Below, piece after piece: positions 9,335 to 18,629 of a stretch of 64,000 nt of DNA. The position numbers and the translations under genes are program-made. The notes under the pieces were generated by a model that was not told the origin of the DNA, did no database searches, and saw nothing but the letters and a program-made list of their open reading frames with translations. Source of the DNA: Temperatibacter marinus (GTDB taxonomy: Bacteria; Pseudomonadota; Alphaproteobacteria; Sphingomonadales; Kordiimonadaceae); assembly GCF_031598375.1 (NCBI RefSeq), contig NZ_CP123872.1, positions 2,290,501-2,354,500 on the forward strand, written 5' to 3'. How positions within the stretch are numbered: position 1 is the stretch's first letter; the number at the start of each line of letters is the position of its first letter.

Positions 9335-9412
9335 TGGGTATCTTTCTGTTTTTACAAGCTTCTCAAAATACATTAGTCTATTGTTCTCTGATGAAGGGTG
9401 AGGGGTGTAGGG

Positions 9413-10162
9413 ATGATTTTACGTAAATTTATTAAACATGTTTCAGAGCAGAATTGGGTTGCTGTTGGGCTGGATGTCATTGTTGTCATCGTTGGTATTT
9501 TTCTTGGCATGCAGGTTACCAATTGGAACGAAGGTAAAAAGCAAGAAAGTTTAGAGCAAGAATATATTGCCAGACTTCATCGTGATTTAACAACGACGAT
9601 TAAAAATACCGAGTATAATATCCGGTGGGATGAAGCACGCTATCAGTCGGAAATGATCATTAAAAAGAGCCTTGATGAAGGAAAGCTGGAAGAGAAAGAT
9701 TTACAGGTATTTTCAACGGGCCTTTTTTATTTGGGATTCAGAAATGAGCTGGCTCTCAGCTGGCAGACCTTTGAAGAATTAAAGTCTACTGGCTTGCTTA
9801 GTATTATTCAGGATAAGACCTTGCTGAAGGATCTTGGTAATCTGGAAGACGCTTACTACCGGCGCAAAAATATCCTTAATAGTATTGAAGACCTTAATAG
9901 CACTATTACGTCCCCCTTAATAGATTTCTACTATGTGAAATCAGTAGCACGTAATCAAGCCACTTTAGTATTTGATTTCGAAAAGATCTCTCAAAATAAA
10001 AAATTTAAAAATATTGTGAGTAATATAACGTGGCGAACCCATGAGATGTCAGAATTTAGAATGTATCATTACAAGCAAGTTAAACGAGTCTTGGCTTCTG
10101 TGGAGGCCATTATGGAGCAGCAAAACATTAAAGAACTTCCCCTTAATGAAGGGCAGTCATAA
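9413..10162 (+). CDS. Membrane-anchored hypothetical protein (DUF6090-like)
   Basis: About 249 residues. One transmembrane helix lies near residues 15-36 (GLDVIVVIVGIFLGMQV followed by NWNE); the rest is a soluble, helix-rich domain with a charged segment near 40-60. The N-terminal pattern resembles the DUF6090 family of small membrane-anchored proteins, which have no established function. I chose ATG 9413, with GAGGGG seven bases upstream, rather than the GTG at 9398. It stands alone between two terminator regions. Confidence 0.65.
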   Translation: MILRKFIKHVSEQNWVAVGLDVIVVIVGIFLGMQVTNWNEGKKQESLEQEYIARLHRDLTTTIKNTEYNIRWDEARYQSEMIIKKSLDEGKLEEKDLQVFSTGLFYLGFRNELALSWQTFEELKSTGLLSIIQDKTLLKDLGNLEDAYYRRKNILNSIEDLNSTITSPLIDFYYVKSVARNQATLVFDFEKISQNKKFKNIVSNITWRTHEMSEFRMYHYKQVKRVLASVEAIMEQQNIKELPLNEGQS

Positions 10163-10301
10163 GAAAGTATAGCAGAATTTTAAGCTTTTAATTTGTTATG
10201 GAGCGGCTGTTTTTTACCTTTCCAGCTAAATATGATTTGCGCAGATGGTTTTTTGTGGTACTCCAAAGTTGAAATCTAATATCTTATAAAATAAGGTTTG
10301 A

Positions 10302-10583
10302 ATGATGAAAGCACGTATTTACTGCCCTTCTAAAAGTGTAACTCAATCTGGCTCTCGTGGTTCTGATAAGTGGGTTCTAGAGTATGAACCTGCGGGTCAA
10401 AAGGCTGTTGAAACTCTGATGGGGTGGACCGGGACTAAAGACGCCCTACAACAAGTGAAGCTTTCTTTTCCGTCACAAGACGAAGCAGAAGCCTATGCAA
10501 AGCGTAAAGGGATCGACTACGATGTAAAGCCACAGCAAAGTCGTCGTGTGCGTTTTCAGGCTTATGCAGATAACTTTAAGTAA
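10302..10583 (+). CDS. NADH dehydrogenase complex I accessory subunit (NDUFA4/NDUFS4-type)
   Basis: 93-residue protein of the ETC complex I subunit family (mitochondrial 18-kDa NDUFS4-like). Its features are ARIYCPSKSVTQSG at the start, KWVLEYEP, MGWTGTKDALQQVKLSFPS and the closing AEAYAKRKGIDYDV segment. In mitochondria and Alphaproteobacteria this subunit sits on the peripheral arm of NADH:ubiquinone oxidoreductase and aids its stability. The gene is monocistronic, away from any nuo cluster, as is usual in the class. An AAGG site precedes tandem ATGs at 10302 and 10305. Confidence 0.9.
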   Translation: MMKARIYCPSKSVTQSGSRGSDKWVLEYEPAGQKAVETLMGWTGTKDALQQVKLSFPSQDEAEAYAKRKGIDYDVKPQQSRRVRFQAYADNFK

Positions 10584-10610
10584 GCTATCTGCCAGATAGG
10601 GTTTTTGGTG

Positions 10611-10638
10611 AAGGCATTCATTTTGGATGCCTTTTTTT
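10611..10638 (+). terminator. Rho-independent terminator
   Basis: Stem AAGGCAT / ATGCCTT (10611-10617 with 10627-10633) followed by T residues, just before the convergent phaC stop. Confidence 0.8.
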
Positions 10639-10666
10639 AATCTCAGTCTGTTAGGCCTTCAGTCTG

Positions 10667-12490
10667 TTAGGCTTTAACCTTAACATAACTGCCAGGGGCA
10701 TCTTCAAGGGCAGGATAGGGGCCTTCCCCAGGAATACGCGGCTCTGTCTGTCTTTTACTGCGTTTATTCAGCCAAGTGAGCCAGTCAGGCCACCAACTGC
10801 CCTCATGCTTCTCTGTGTTAGCCATATAGTCATCTAAAGTATCAGCTTTTGCATCATTCACCATATACCAATATTTACCCCCCGTGTTATCTGCAAGCGG
10901 AGGGTTAATCACCCCGGCGATATGACCACTTCCCCCCAATACAAAGCGAGCAGGGCTTTTTACACGATTTCTAAGAGAATAAACGCTTTGTGCTGGGGCA
11001 ATATGATCATCCACAGTTGCGAGGATATAGAGCGGCGTGTCAATCTGAGACAGGTCTAGGGGTACATCACATAATGTCACCCCCTCAGGATCTTTCAATT
11101 TATTATGAAGATACATGTTTTCTAAATATTCGCTGTGGCATTTTTCGGCCTGATTTGTGCTGTCAGAATTCCAATAGAGAAGATCAAAGGCCATTGGTTC
11201 TTTCCCTAAGAGATAATTATTAATCAGATATGACCAGATTAAATCATTGGATCTTAGCATGTTAAACGTCAGAGCCATGGCTTTGCCGTCCATATAGCCT
11301 TGGGAAGCCATCATAGATTTTATCCCAGCGACTTGTTCTTCATCGATGAAAGTCAGAAGTTCGCCTGCATCATCAAAGTTGGTAAGCGTTGTGAAGAGAG
11401 AGGCTGATTTAATCATCTCAGCTTGATTGGTTGCCTGTAAATAGGCAAGGGCTGCGGTCAGCATGGTGCCGCCCACACAATAGCCCGTTGTATGGATCGC
11501 TTTCTCACCCGTGATTTCTTGCACAACCTTTAAAGCTTCAAGATAGCCTTCTTGAAGATAGTTATCCAAACCTTTATCACGGTGTTCTGCCGTTGGATTA
11601 ACCCAGCTGACCATAAAAGTTGTGAACCCTTGATTGACCAACCATTGAACAATGGATTTCTTTTCGTTTAGATCAAGAATGTAATATTTATTGATCCAGG
11701 GCGGGAAGAAGACCATCGGTGCTTTTTTAATCTTGTTTGTGGTCGGCGCATACTGAATAAGCTCTATCAGATCATTTTTGAAAACGACTTTACCCTTAGT
11801 AACCGCAACATTCTTTCCCACTTCGAATTGACTTTTATCCACCATTGAGATGAGGGGTACACTGTTCTGACCTTCCTGCAGGTCATGCATCATATTTTGC
11901 ATGCCTTTCATCAGGTTTTCCCCCTTTGTTTCCATCGTCTCCTTCAGAACATCGGGATTGGTCATGATAAAATTACTAGGCGAAAAGGCATCCACCATTT
12001 GTTTGGTGAAAAAGTCTATCTTCTCTTTCTCATGGTGATCAATGCCTTCAAGGCTTTCGAGGGACGCATAAATATGTTTTGAGAGAAGGAGGTAAGAGTT
12101 TTTTATGAAATCAAAGGTCGTGTTTTCTGACCAATCTTTTGATTTGAAACGTTTATCTCGGCTTGAATCGATGATATCTTCAACGTCTTCACCCGCCTGT
12201 TTTTTGGTCGCATGATCCCACAAGCGGCCATAATCTTCGAATAATGCCATTTGATGGCTTACTAATTTCTCTGGATGCTTCATCATCTCATTCGTCATAG
12301 AAAAATAGTTTTTCATCAGATGAAAGGGATCAGGCATGCCTGATGGGGGCGATTCTGTTGGTATTTTGCTGAGATATTCAGTGAATAATGACTGTGATTG
12401 CTCAGAAGCTTTGACCATGATGTCTGAGAGGGTCTTTAATTCTTCTTCAGACCAAGGAAAATTATTTTGCTCATTCTGTTCATTAGACAT
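10667..12490 (-). CDS. phaC: Class I poly(3-hydroxyalkanoate) synthase
   Basis: 607 residues, the normal length for class I PhaC. The N-terminal domain spans about 1-210. An alpha/beta-hydrolase core follows with the lipase-like box GYCVGG, nucleophile Cys338. The other triad members are Asp495 (VDDHIAP) and His523 (GGSGHIAGV). It polymerises (R)-3-hydroxyacyl-CoA into PHA storage granules. No phaA, phaB, phasin or depolymerase lies beside it, so monomers must come from elsewhere, perhaps partly from the MaoC-type hydratase at 38067. It is divergent from hom. Confidence 0.95.
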   Translation of the reverse strand: MSNEQNEQNNFPWSEEELKTLSDIMVKASEQSQSLFTEYLSKIPTESPPSGMPDPFHLMKNYFSMTNEMMKHPEKLVSHQMALFEDYGRLWDHATKKQAGEDVEDIIDSSRDKRFKSKDWSENTTFDFIKNSYLLLSKHIYASLESLEGIDHHEKEKIDFFTKQMVDAFSPSNFIMTNPDVLKETMETKGENLMKGMQNMMHDLQEGQNSVPLISMVDKSQFEVGKNVAVTKGKVVFKNDLIELIQYAPTTNKIKKAPMVFFPPWINKYYILDLNEKKSIVQWLVNQGFTTFMVSWVNPTAEHRDKGLDNYLQEGYLEALKVVQEITGEKAIHTTGYCVGGTMLTAALAYLQATNQAEMIKSASLFTTLTNFDDAGELLTFIDEEQVAGIKSMMASQGYMDGKAMALTFNMLRSNDLIWSYLINNYLLGKEPMAFDLLYWNSDSTNQAEKCHSEYLENMYLHNKLKDPEGVTLCDVPLDLSQIDTPLYILATVDDHIAPAQSVYSLRNRVKSPARFVLGGSGHIAGVINPPLADNTGGKYWYMVNDAKADTLDDYMANTEKHEGSWWPDWLTWLNKRSKRQTEPRIPGEGPYPALEDAPGSYVKVKA

Positions 12491-12654
12491 AAAATTGCTC
12501 CAAAAAAACGCGGCCTGATCTTATGTTATCAAGAAGCGCTTTTAATGCAATAGAATGATGCGTGATATTGCTAAATTCTTTCTTTTGGCTGGACCTGTTA
12601 TGGGAATCGTGCTAGCGCCACTTTTACCTAAAGTATAAGTCTTGGAGTAAGCTC

Positions 12655-13962
12655 ATGTCTGATAAAAACAATGCCATTGGGGTTGCCATCGCCGGTCTAG
12701 GGACTGTTGGCGTGGGCGTTATTCGTATTATTGAGAAACATACTGCCATGCTTGAGCAACGCTCAGGCCGAACGGTGGAAATTGTTGCAGTTTCTGCACG
12801 AGATAGAAACCGAGATCGAGGCGTGGATCTGTCGTCCTATGCCTGGGTAGATGACACGACTTCGCTGGCTGACCATGACGGTGTTGATGTTGTTATTGAG
12901 CTTGTCGGGGGCAGTGATGGGACAGCTTTGGCACTGGCTAGAAATACACTTAAAAAAGGCAAAGCCTTTGTGACTGCAAATAAGGCTTTGATTGCTATTC
13001 ATGGAAAAGAATTGGCTAAACTTGCTGAAGAACATGATAGCTTCCTTGCTTTCGAAGCAGCTGTTGCAGGCGGCATTCCAATTCTTAAAGCCCTAAAAGA
13101 GGGACTTGCTGGCAATCAGATGAGTAATCTGCGGGGCATTTTAAACGGAACCTGTAATTATATCCTTACACGCATGGAGAATGAGGGCCTTGGGTTTGAA
13201 GAAGTTCTCGCAGATGCGCAGCGTCTAGGTTATGCAGAAGCCGACCCCACTTTTGATGTGGACGGTATTGATACAGCCCATAAAACAGCGATATTAGCAG
13301 CCTTAGCCTTTGGTGTAGAGCCAGACTTTGCCGCCATTGAATGCGAGGGCATTAGAGCGATTGCTTCCGTCGATATCGATTATGCGAGAACGCTTGGCTA
13401 TACGATTAAACTTCTCGGCAGTGTACGCCGTACAGAGACTGGTATTGAACAACATGTTCACCCGGCCATGGTTCCCTTGGAAACGGCTCTTGCAAATGTT
13501 TCTGGAGCGACAAATGCCGTTCAAGTCTATGGTGATGCTGTTGGAGAAACCGTCTATATTGGGGCTGGCGCAGGTGAATTACCTACAGCCAGTGCCGTCA
13601 TGGCCGATGTGGTTGATTATGCAAGTGGGAATAACCGTCCGGCTTTTGGTGTACCGTCAAATGAATTGAAAAAACTTATTCCTGTTTCAAGCGATGAACA
13701 TGTAGGCAGTTATTATATTCGTTTTCGTGTGATTGATGAACTTGGAAAAATGGCTGAAATAACATCAGTCCTTCGTGATTCTAATGTCTCCATTGAAAGT
13801 ATGATCCAGCTTGGATCTGCTGAAGACGGCGGTGTATATATGGTTCTGACGACGCACCCAATTCAAGGAAGCGCCGTTCACACAGCGATAGAGAAACTAC
13901 ATGCCATAAATGAAATGAAAATATTAGACAAACCTGTGGTTCTAAGGATTGCCAAAGTTTAG
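12655..13962 (+). CDS. hom: Homoserine dehydrogenase
   Basis: 435 residues. The N-terminal NAD(P)-binding domain carries GLGTVGVGVIRI near 15-26. The catalytic domain has GGIPILKALKEG and NGTCNYILTRM near 146-174, followed by AEADPTFDVDGIDTAHK. A C-terminal ACT domain spans about 350-430 and is the usual site of threonine feedback control. The enzyme reduces aspartate semialdehyde to homoserine for Thr and Met synthesis. It heads the hom-glpX-recJ cluster, a common alphaproteobacterial gene order; the start follows GGAG with a short spacer. Confidence 0.96.
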   Translation: MSDKNNAIGVAIAGLGTVGVGVIRIIEKHTAMLEQRSGRTVEIVAVSARDRNRDRGVDLSSYAWVDDTTSLADHDGVDVVIELVGGSDGTALALARNTLKKGKAFVTANKALIAIHGKELAKLAEEHDSFLAFEAAVAGGIPILKALKEGLAGNQMSNLRGILNGTCNYILTRMENEGLGFEEVLADAQRLGYAEADPTFDVDGIDTAHKTAILAALAFGVEPDFAAIECEGIRAIASVDIDYARTLGYTIKLLGSVRRTETGIEQHVHPAMVPLETALANVSGATNAVQVYGDAVGETVYIGAGAGELPTASAVMADVVDYASGNNRPAFGVPSNELKKLIPVSSDEHVGSYYIRFRVIDELGKMAEITSVLRDSNVSIESMIQLGSAEDGGVYMVLTTHPIQGSAVHTAIEKLHAINEMKILDKPVVLRIAKV

Positions 13963-14045
13963 TAAATGTGTCATTAGGCATTCATAATTTTGTCTCACTG
14001 GTCCCAAATAGTGTGAGGCATGATTTGACATAAAGGAGATATATT

Positions 14046-15002
14046 ATGAGCTCGACCCATTTAGGTAGAGATCTCGTCATTGAATTTGCTCGCGTTACAG
14101 AGGCTGCTGCCTTATCTTGTGCGGGGCTCATTGGACGCGGTGACGAAAAAGCGGCAGATGCTGCAGCCGTTGAAGGCATGCGAAATTCCCTCAATACTCT
14201 GCCGATCAATGGCACTGTTGTAATCGGCGAAGGTGAACGCGATGAAGCGCCAATGCTTTTCATCGGAGAAGAAGTTGGTTCTGGCGGAGCAGATGTTGAT
14301 CTTGCTATGGATCCTCTTGAGGGCACAACAATATGTGCAAAGGGTCAACCAAATGCTCTTGCTGTTATTGCAGCGGCACCGAAAGGCGGTCTGTTGAATG
14401 CACCTGATGTTTACATGGATAAAATTGCTGTTGGCGGTGGTCTTCCAGAAGGTGTTATAGATTTAGATAAGTCAGTGGAAGAAAATGTAAGATCTGTTGC
14501 CAAAGCAAAAGGCAAAACGATTGATCAAATGATAGTCTGTGTCCTTGATCGCCCGCGTCATGTTGATAAAATTAAAGAACTTCGCAGTCTAGGGTGCGGT
14601 GTGAAACTTATTGGCGACGGCGATGTCGCAGGTGTTATTGATACCACCAATGAAGAAGCCGGTGTTGACTTATATATTGGGGCAGGTGGTGCTCCTGAAG
14701 GCGTTCTGGCTGCTGCGGCATTACGATGTATTGGCGGGCAATTCCAGGGCCGTTTACTTTTTAGAAACGACGATGAGCGCGCTCGAGCACGCAAATGGGG
14801 TATTAAGGATTTAGACCGTAAATATACACTGACTGAACTCGCCAGTAAGGAAGTTATCTTTGCTGCAACAGGCGTGACAGATGGTTCATTGCTTGAAGGT
14901 GTGCGTCGTAAACCTGGAGGGTTCACAACAGAAACAATCATTATGCGGTCTGAAACCAAAACAGTTCGTTGGATTAAAGCTTTCCATCCTGATGAAGACT
15001 AG
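14046..15002 (+). CDS. glpX: Class II fructose-1,6-bisphosphatase
   Basis: 318 residues of the GlpX family, a lithium-sensitive phosphatase fold. The metal-site motifs are VVIGEGERDEAPM near 57-69 and DLAMDPLEGT near 79-88, with GAGGAPEGVLAAAALRC near 211. It dephosphorylates fructose-1,6-bisphosphate in gluconeogenesis, which fits an organism living on fatty and organic acids. An AAGGAG site precedes the ATG. It lies 83 bases after hom and 13 bases before recJ. Confidence 0.96.
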   Translation: MSSTHLGRDLVIEFARVTEAAALSCAGLIGRGDEKAADAAAVEGMRNSLNTLPINGTVVIGEGERDEAPMLFIGEEVGSGGADVDLAMDPLEGTTICAKGQPNALAVIAAAPKGGLLNAPDVYMDKIAVGGGLPEGVIDLDKSVEENVRSVAKAKGKTIDQMIVCVLDRPRHVDKIKELRSLGCGVKLIGDGDVAGVIDTTNEEAGVDLYIGAGGAPEGVLAAAALRCIGGQFQGRLLFRNDDERARARKWGIKDLDRKYTLTELASKEVIFAATGVTDGSLLEGVRRKPGGFTTETIIMRSETKTVRWIKAFHPDED

Positions 15003-15015
15003 TTAATCTGAGTGA

Positions 15016-16833
15016 ATGACTCATGATACGATAAAAAATAGTGATGACACGGCGGATACTTTATTAGGTGTTCGCCGTTCTAGTCTTGGCCAGCGATGGT
15101 CTTTGAAGCCCTTTATCTCAAGACATGCAGAGGCGATCGCAGACCTTCTCGGTGTTTCCCCAATCGTTGGGCAAATTATCGCCGCGCGCAATATAGACAT
15201 AGAGCATGCGGCAGAATTTTATGAGCCAAGCTTGAGAAATAGTTTGCCTGACCCGAATGAATTTTTGGATATGGATAAGGCGGTTGATCGATTATGCCAA
15301 GCTCTTGAAAGAGAGGAAAAGGTCGCAGTTTTCGGTGATTATGATGTGGATGGTGCCACATCATCAGCACTTCTCATTCGGTATTTTAGAATGATCAATC
15401 GGCAGATGATGGTTCATATTCCAGACCGCAATCTTGAAGGCTATGGCCCTAACACGGCTGCTCTGACACGCCTTCATAGCAAAGGGGCGAAAGTTGTCAT
15501 CACAGTCGACTGCGGCACCTTGTCATTTCAACCTCTAGAAGATGCGTTTAATTTGGGCCTGGACATTGTTGTGGTTGATCATCACAAAGCCGAAACAACG
15601 CTTCCAAAAGCTGTTGCCGTTGTGAATCCCAACAGATTAGATGAGAGTGGTCACTACGGACAATTGGCAGCTGCGGGTGTTACTTTTATGCTTTTAGTCG
15701 CACTCAATAAAGGATTACGTGAACGAGGCTGGTTCTCATCTCAGCAGATAAAAGAACCCAATTTGTTGTCTCTCTTGGATATTGTTGCCTTGGGCACAGT
15801 CTGTGATGTAGTGCCCCTCACAGGCGTCAATAGAGCCTTTGTTAAGCAAGGGTTGAAGATTATGGCCCAGCGTCAAAATGCAGGCATTGTAGCTCTCTCT
15901 GACGTTGGTCGTGTAGACGAAGCTCCGAATGCATATCATCTTGGTTTTGTCTTAGGGCCCAGAGTGAATGCTGGAGGCCGCGTGGGAGAGGCTGGCCTCG
16001 GTGCGAGATTGCTGGCTTTAGACGATTATCAAGCTGCACGCCAAATTGCAGATAAATTAGATGGTTATAACCAAGATCGCAAAGTTATCGAGGCACATGT
16101 GCTCGATGAAGCCTTTTCAATGATGACAAAAAAATACGGGCCAGATGGTGGTCCCGAAACTTTGGTTTTTGTCGCTGCAAAAGGCTGGCATGCTGGGGTT
16201 ATCGGTATTGTTGCAAGCCGCTTGAAGGAAAAATACAACAAACCAGCTTTTGTGTTAGCAATTGAAGAGAATGGAGAAGCCAAAGGATCAGGACGATCCA
16301 TCACGGGTGTTGATCTGGGCGCTGCAGTTCTAGAAGCTCAGGCGAAAGAAATTCTTGTGAAAGGAGGCGGGCATGCAATGGCCGCCGGCTTAACAGTGAT
16401 GGAGGATCGTTTGGATGACTTGGAACACTTTCTCGGGGCCCATATGGCTGAAGCAGTCTCTAAGGCTTCAGAGACTCGCACCCTTGAAATTGATACTGTG
16501 ACAACCTTTATGGCCTGCCAACCTCAAATGATCGAGGATATTGAAAAGGTGGGACCATTCGGTGTTGGTAACCCTGGGCCTAAACTTGCTTTTTCACATG
16601 TGACCCTCACAAAGGTTGATGTTGTCGGGCAGAATCACATGCGGGCAATTTTTACATCTAAAGATGGATCCTCGATGAAAGCCATGGCTTTTAGAAGTTT
16701 AGGCGAGCCTCTTGGAAACAGCTTAGAAGGGGGGATTGGCAAAAAATTTCATATCGTTGGAAAGGTGAAAGTCAACACCTGGGGGGGGCGTGAATCTGTT
16801 GAGATGACACTAGAAGATCTGGCCTCTTGCTAA
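15016..16833 (+). CDS. recJ: Single-stranded-DNA-specific exonuclease RecJ
   Basis: 605 residues of the DHH phosphoesterase superfamily. Motif I, DYDVDG, is at 108-113 and the DHH triad lies in VVVDHHKAE near 190. DHHA1-type residues follow (VKGGGHAMAAGL near 450), then a C-terminal OB-like domain. RecJ is a 5'-3' exonuclease used in recombination and mismatch repair, requiring Mn2+ or Mg2+. The ATG at 15016 follows the glpX stop by 13 bases, so the genes are probably co-transcribed. The length is normal for the family. Confidence 0.95.
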   Translation: MTHDTIKNSDDTADTLLGVRRSSLGQRWSLKPFISRHAEAIADLLGVSPIVGQIIAARNIDIEHAAEFYEPSLRNSLPDPNEFLDMDKAVDRLCQALEREEKVAVFGDYDVDGATSSALLIRYFRMINRQMMVHIPDRNLEGYGPNTAALTRLHSKGAKVVITVDCGTLSFQPLEDAFNLGLDIVVVDHHKAETTLPKAVAVVNPNRLDESGHYGQLAAAGVTFMLLVALNKGLRERGWFSSQQIKEPNLLSLLDIVALGTVCDVVPLTGVNRAFVKQGLKIMAQRQNAGIVALSDVGRVDEAPNAYHLGFVLGPRVNAGGRVGEAGLGARLLALDDYQAARQIADKLDGYNQDRKVIEAHVLDEAFSMMTKKYGPDGGPETLVFVAAKGWHAGVIGIVASRLKEKYNKPAFVLAIEENGEAKGSGRSITGVDLGAAVLEAQAKEILVKGGGHAMAAGLTVMEDRLDDLEHFLGAHMAEAVSKASETRTLEIDTVTTFMACQPQMIEDIEKVGPFGVGNPGPKLAFSHVTLTKVDVVGQNHMRAIFTSKDGSSMKAMAFRSLGEPLGNSLEGGIGKKFHIVGKVKVNTWGGRESVEMTLEDLASC

Positions 16834-16927
16834 AGGCTTCTACAGAGGTAAATTCCCCGCAATGGATGGGGAAGAAGGGTCCTATCAAGAAAATTGAAAA
16901 ATTATTGCAGAATAATGTAAAAAGAGG

Positions 16928-16956
16928 TTGACCAAACGAGGGGAAACCTTTAACAA
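16928..16956 (+). promoter_or_regulatory. Possible promoter of the tRNA-Glu pair
   Basis: TTGACC (16928-16933) and TAACAA (16951-16956) are 17 bp apart, about 40 bp upstream of the first tRNA-Glu. The -35 is good and the -10 poor. Confidence 0.3.
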
Positions 16957-16996
16957 GCCTCTCGTTGCCCAGAAATGAGTAACAGATTGGTTATTT

Positions 16997-17072
16997 GGTC
17001 CCTTCGTCTAGTGGCCTAGGACGCTGCCCTTTCACGGCGGAAACACGGGTTCGAGTCCCGTAGGGATCACCA
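16997..17072 (+). tRNA. tRNA-Glu (anticodon TTC), copy 1
   Basis: 76 nt. Acceptor arms GGTCCCT / AGGGATC, anticodon loop CTTTCAC (TTC), T loop GGTTCGAGTCC and encoded CCA. It is identical in sequence to the copy at 17110. Confidence 0.95.
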
Positions 17073-17109
17073 TATCTGAGTGGTCAGAGTAACCAAGCAT
17101 AAGAATAGC

Positions 17110-17185
17110 GGTCCCTTCGTCTAGTGGCCTAGGACGCTGCCCTTTCACGGCGGAAACACGGGTTCGAGTCCCGTAGGGATCACCA
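17110..17185 (+). tRNA. tRNA-Glu (anticodon TTC), copy 2
   Basis: An identical 76-nt duplicate of the preceding tRNA-Glu after a 37-nt spacer. A terminator follows 13 nt later, so the two form one transcription unit. Confidence 0.95.
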
Positions 17186-17198
17186 TTCTTTATAAAAT

Positions 17199-17222
17199 AG
17201 CAGGCTTCGGCCTGCTTTTTTT
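17199..17222 (+). terminator. Rho-independent terminator after the tRNA-Glu pair
   Basis: Stem AGCAGGC / GCCTGCT with a TTCG tetraloop (17199-17216) followed by seven T residues. Confidence 0.9.
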
Positions 17223-17237
17223 ATGATCAATCTCTCT

Positions 17238-18629
17238 TTAAATTACGCGTCCTTTGTTTAAGATATCCTTAGGGTCAAGAGCTGCTTTTATTTTTTTGAA
17301 AGCAGCAACTTTTTCCGGATGTCTCAAAGCTAGTTCTTCACGTTTAAGGGTACCAATACCATGCTCTGCAGAGATGGATCCCTTCATGGAGCAGACTAGG
17401 TCATGGATGGCTGCGTTCATCTCTGGCCAGTGGTTTAAAAATGTCTCTTTAGCCATGGTTTCGGGTTGCATGATGTTGTAATGGAGATTGCCATCCCCAA
17501 AATGCCCAAAGGGGGTTGGTCGCGCCCCTTTAACAATAGATTGAATTCTATGTGGGGCCTGTTTCATGAAGGATGCAAGCTGCTCAAGTGGTAGGCTAAT
17601 GTCATGCTTTATGCTGCCCCCTTCATACTTTTGGGCTTCTGAAAGATTTTCTCTTAAAGCCCAGAGAGCCTTTTGTTGTGCTTTATTTTGGGCAATGACG
17701 GCATCAGTGATGGCCCCGCTATCCAAACATTCAGCCAGTGCCTTTTCAAGGCTGTCAGGACCTTCAATCTCAATATCAAATAGAATTGACCATGGGGCAA
17801 GCTGGGAAACGGGTGCTTTGCCCGCCATGTGCTTTTCCACAAAGTCTAAGCCAGTCTTGCCCATCACTTCAAAGGCGTGCAACCCTTGATTTGAGAGTGT
17901 TTGTAAAGCATTCATTAAAGGCAGGCACTTATCAATGTCATGGACAGAGAGCCACCCCGTAACAAGAGTGTTTGGTTTTGGAAAAAGCTTTAGCTTTGCT
18001 TTTGTGATTATTCCTAGCGTTCCTTCAGAGCCAATAAGTAGATTTTGTAGATCAAAGCCCGTGTTGTCTTTTTTTAAGCCACCAAGGTTGCTAAAAATAG
18101 TGCCGTCAGGCAAGACAGCTTCGATACCAGCAACCAAATGACGCATCGTGCCGTAACGAATAACATGAATGCCGCCTGCATTGGTTGCCATCGTCCCGCC
18201 AATTGTACAGGAGCCTTCTGACGCGAGCGATAGAGGGAAATGATAAGGCTCTGCTTCTGTGTGAACGGTCGATAAAATGGCCCCAGCTTCCACTGTTATG
18301 GTCATCGTATCAGAGCAAGGTGCCTCTACACGAGACATCTTTTTTAGGGAGACCAGGATTTCTTCTCTGTTCTCTAATCCAGGAGTACTACCCCCAACCA
18401 ATCCTGTATTGCCCCCTTGAATAGAGAGGTTTACTTCTGCTTTGTTGGCCAAAATTAGAATTTTTTGCACATCAGCAGTAGACATGGGCATCAACATCAG
18501 GGGGGTCGACCCATGAAATTTATCGCGCCATTCACTTAAGTGAGGGGCGATAATATTTTGATCCTCTGTCCACTGATTTTCAGGCAGCAAGGCTTTGAAA
18601 TCTCTTAGATGTTCAGTCTTGATTGTCAT
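17238..18629 (-). CDS. FAD-linked D-2-hydroxyacid dehydrogenase (D-2-hydroxyglutarate / GlcD-like)
   Basis: 463 residues of the vanillyl-alcohol oxidase/GlcD flavoprotein family. The FAD-binding motif GGNTGLVGGS is near 72-81 with SLASEGSCTIGGTMATNAGG downstream. The C-terminal substrate and metal region has PFGHFGDGNLHYNI near 371 and SAEHGIGTLKR near 416. Such enzymes oxidise D-2-hydroxyglutarate or D-lactate and pass electrons to quinones or an ETF. The histidine pattern favours the 2-hydroxyglutarate/D-lactate group, but the substrate cannot be fixed. The first four bases overlap the end of the Sua5 gene, so the two are coupled. Confidence 0.88.
   Translation of the reverse strand: MTIKTEHLRDFKALLPENQWTEDQNIIAPHLSEWRDKFHGSTPLMLMPMSTADVQKILILANKAEVNLSIQGGNTGLVGGSTPGLENREEILVSLKKMSRVEAPCSDTMTITVEAGAILSTVHTEAEPYHFPLSLASEGSCTIGGTMATNAGGIHVIRYGTMRHLVAGIEAVLPDGTIFSNLGGLKKDNTGFDLQNLLIGSEGTLGIITKAKLKLFPKPNTLVTGWLSVHDIDKCLPLMNALQTLSNQGLHAFEVMGKTGLDFVEKHMAGKAPVSQLAPWSILFDIEIEGPDSLEKALAECLDSGAITDAVIAQNKAQQKALWALRENLSEAQKYEGGSIKHDISLPLEQLASFMKQAPHRIQSIVKGARPTPFGHFGDGNLHYNIMQPETMAKETFLNHWPEMNAAIHDLVCSMKGSISAEHGIGTLKREELALRHPEKVAAFKKIKAALDPKDILNKGRVI

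Noticed and set aside
14558-14959. 133-codon ORF antisense to glpX
   Set aside because: It lies wholly inside a well-supported gene and has no recognisable protein features.
16853-16873. TTCCCC / GGGGAA hairpin after recJ as terminator
   Set aside because: The stem is only six base pairs and no T tract follows.
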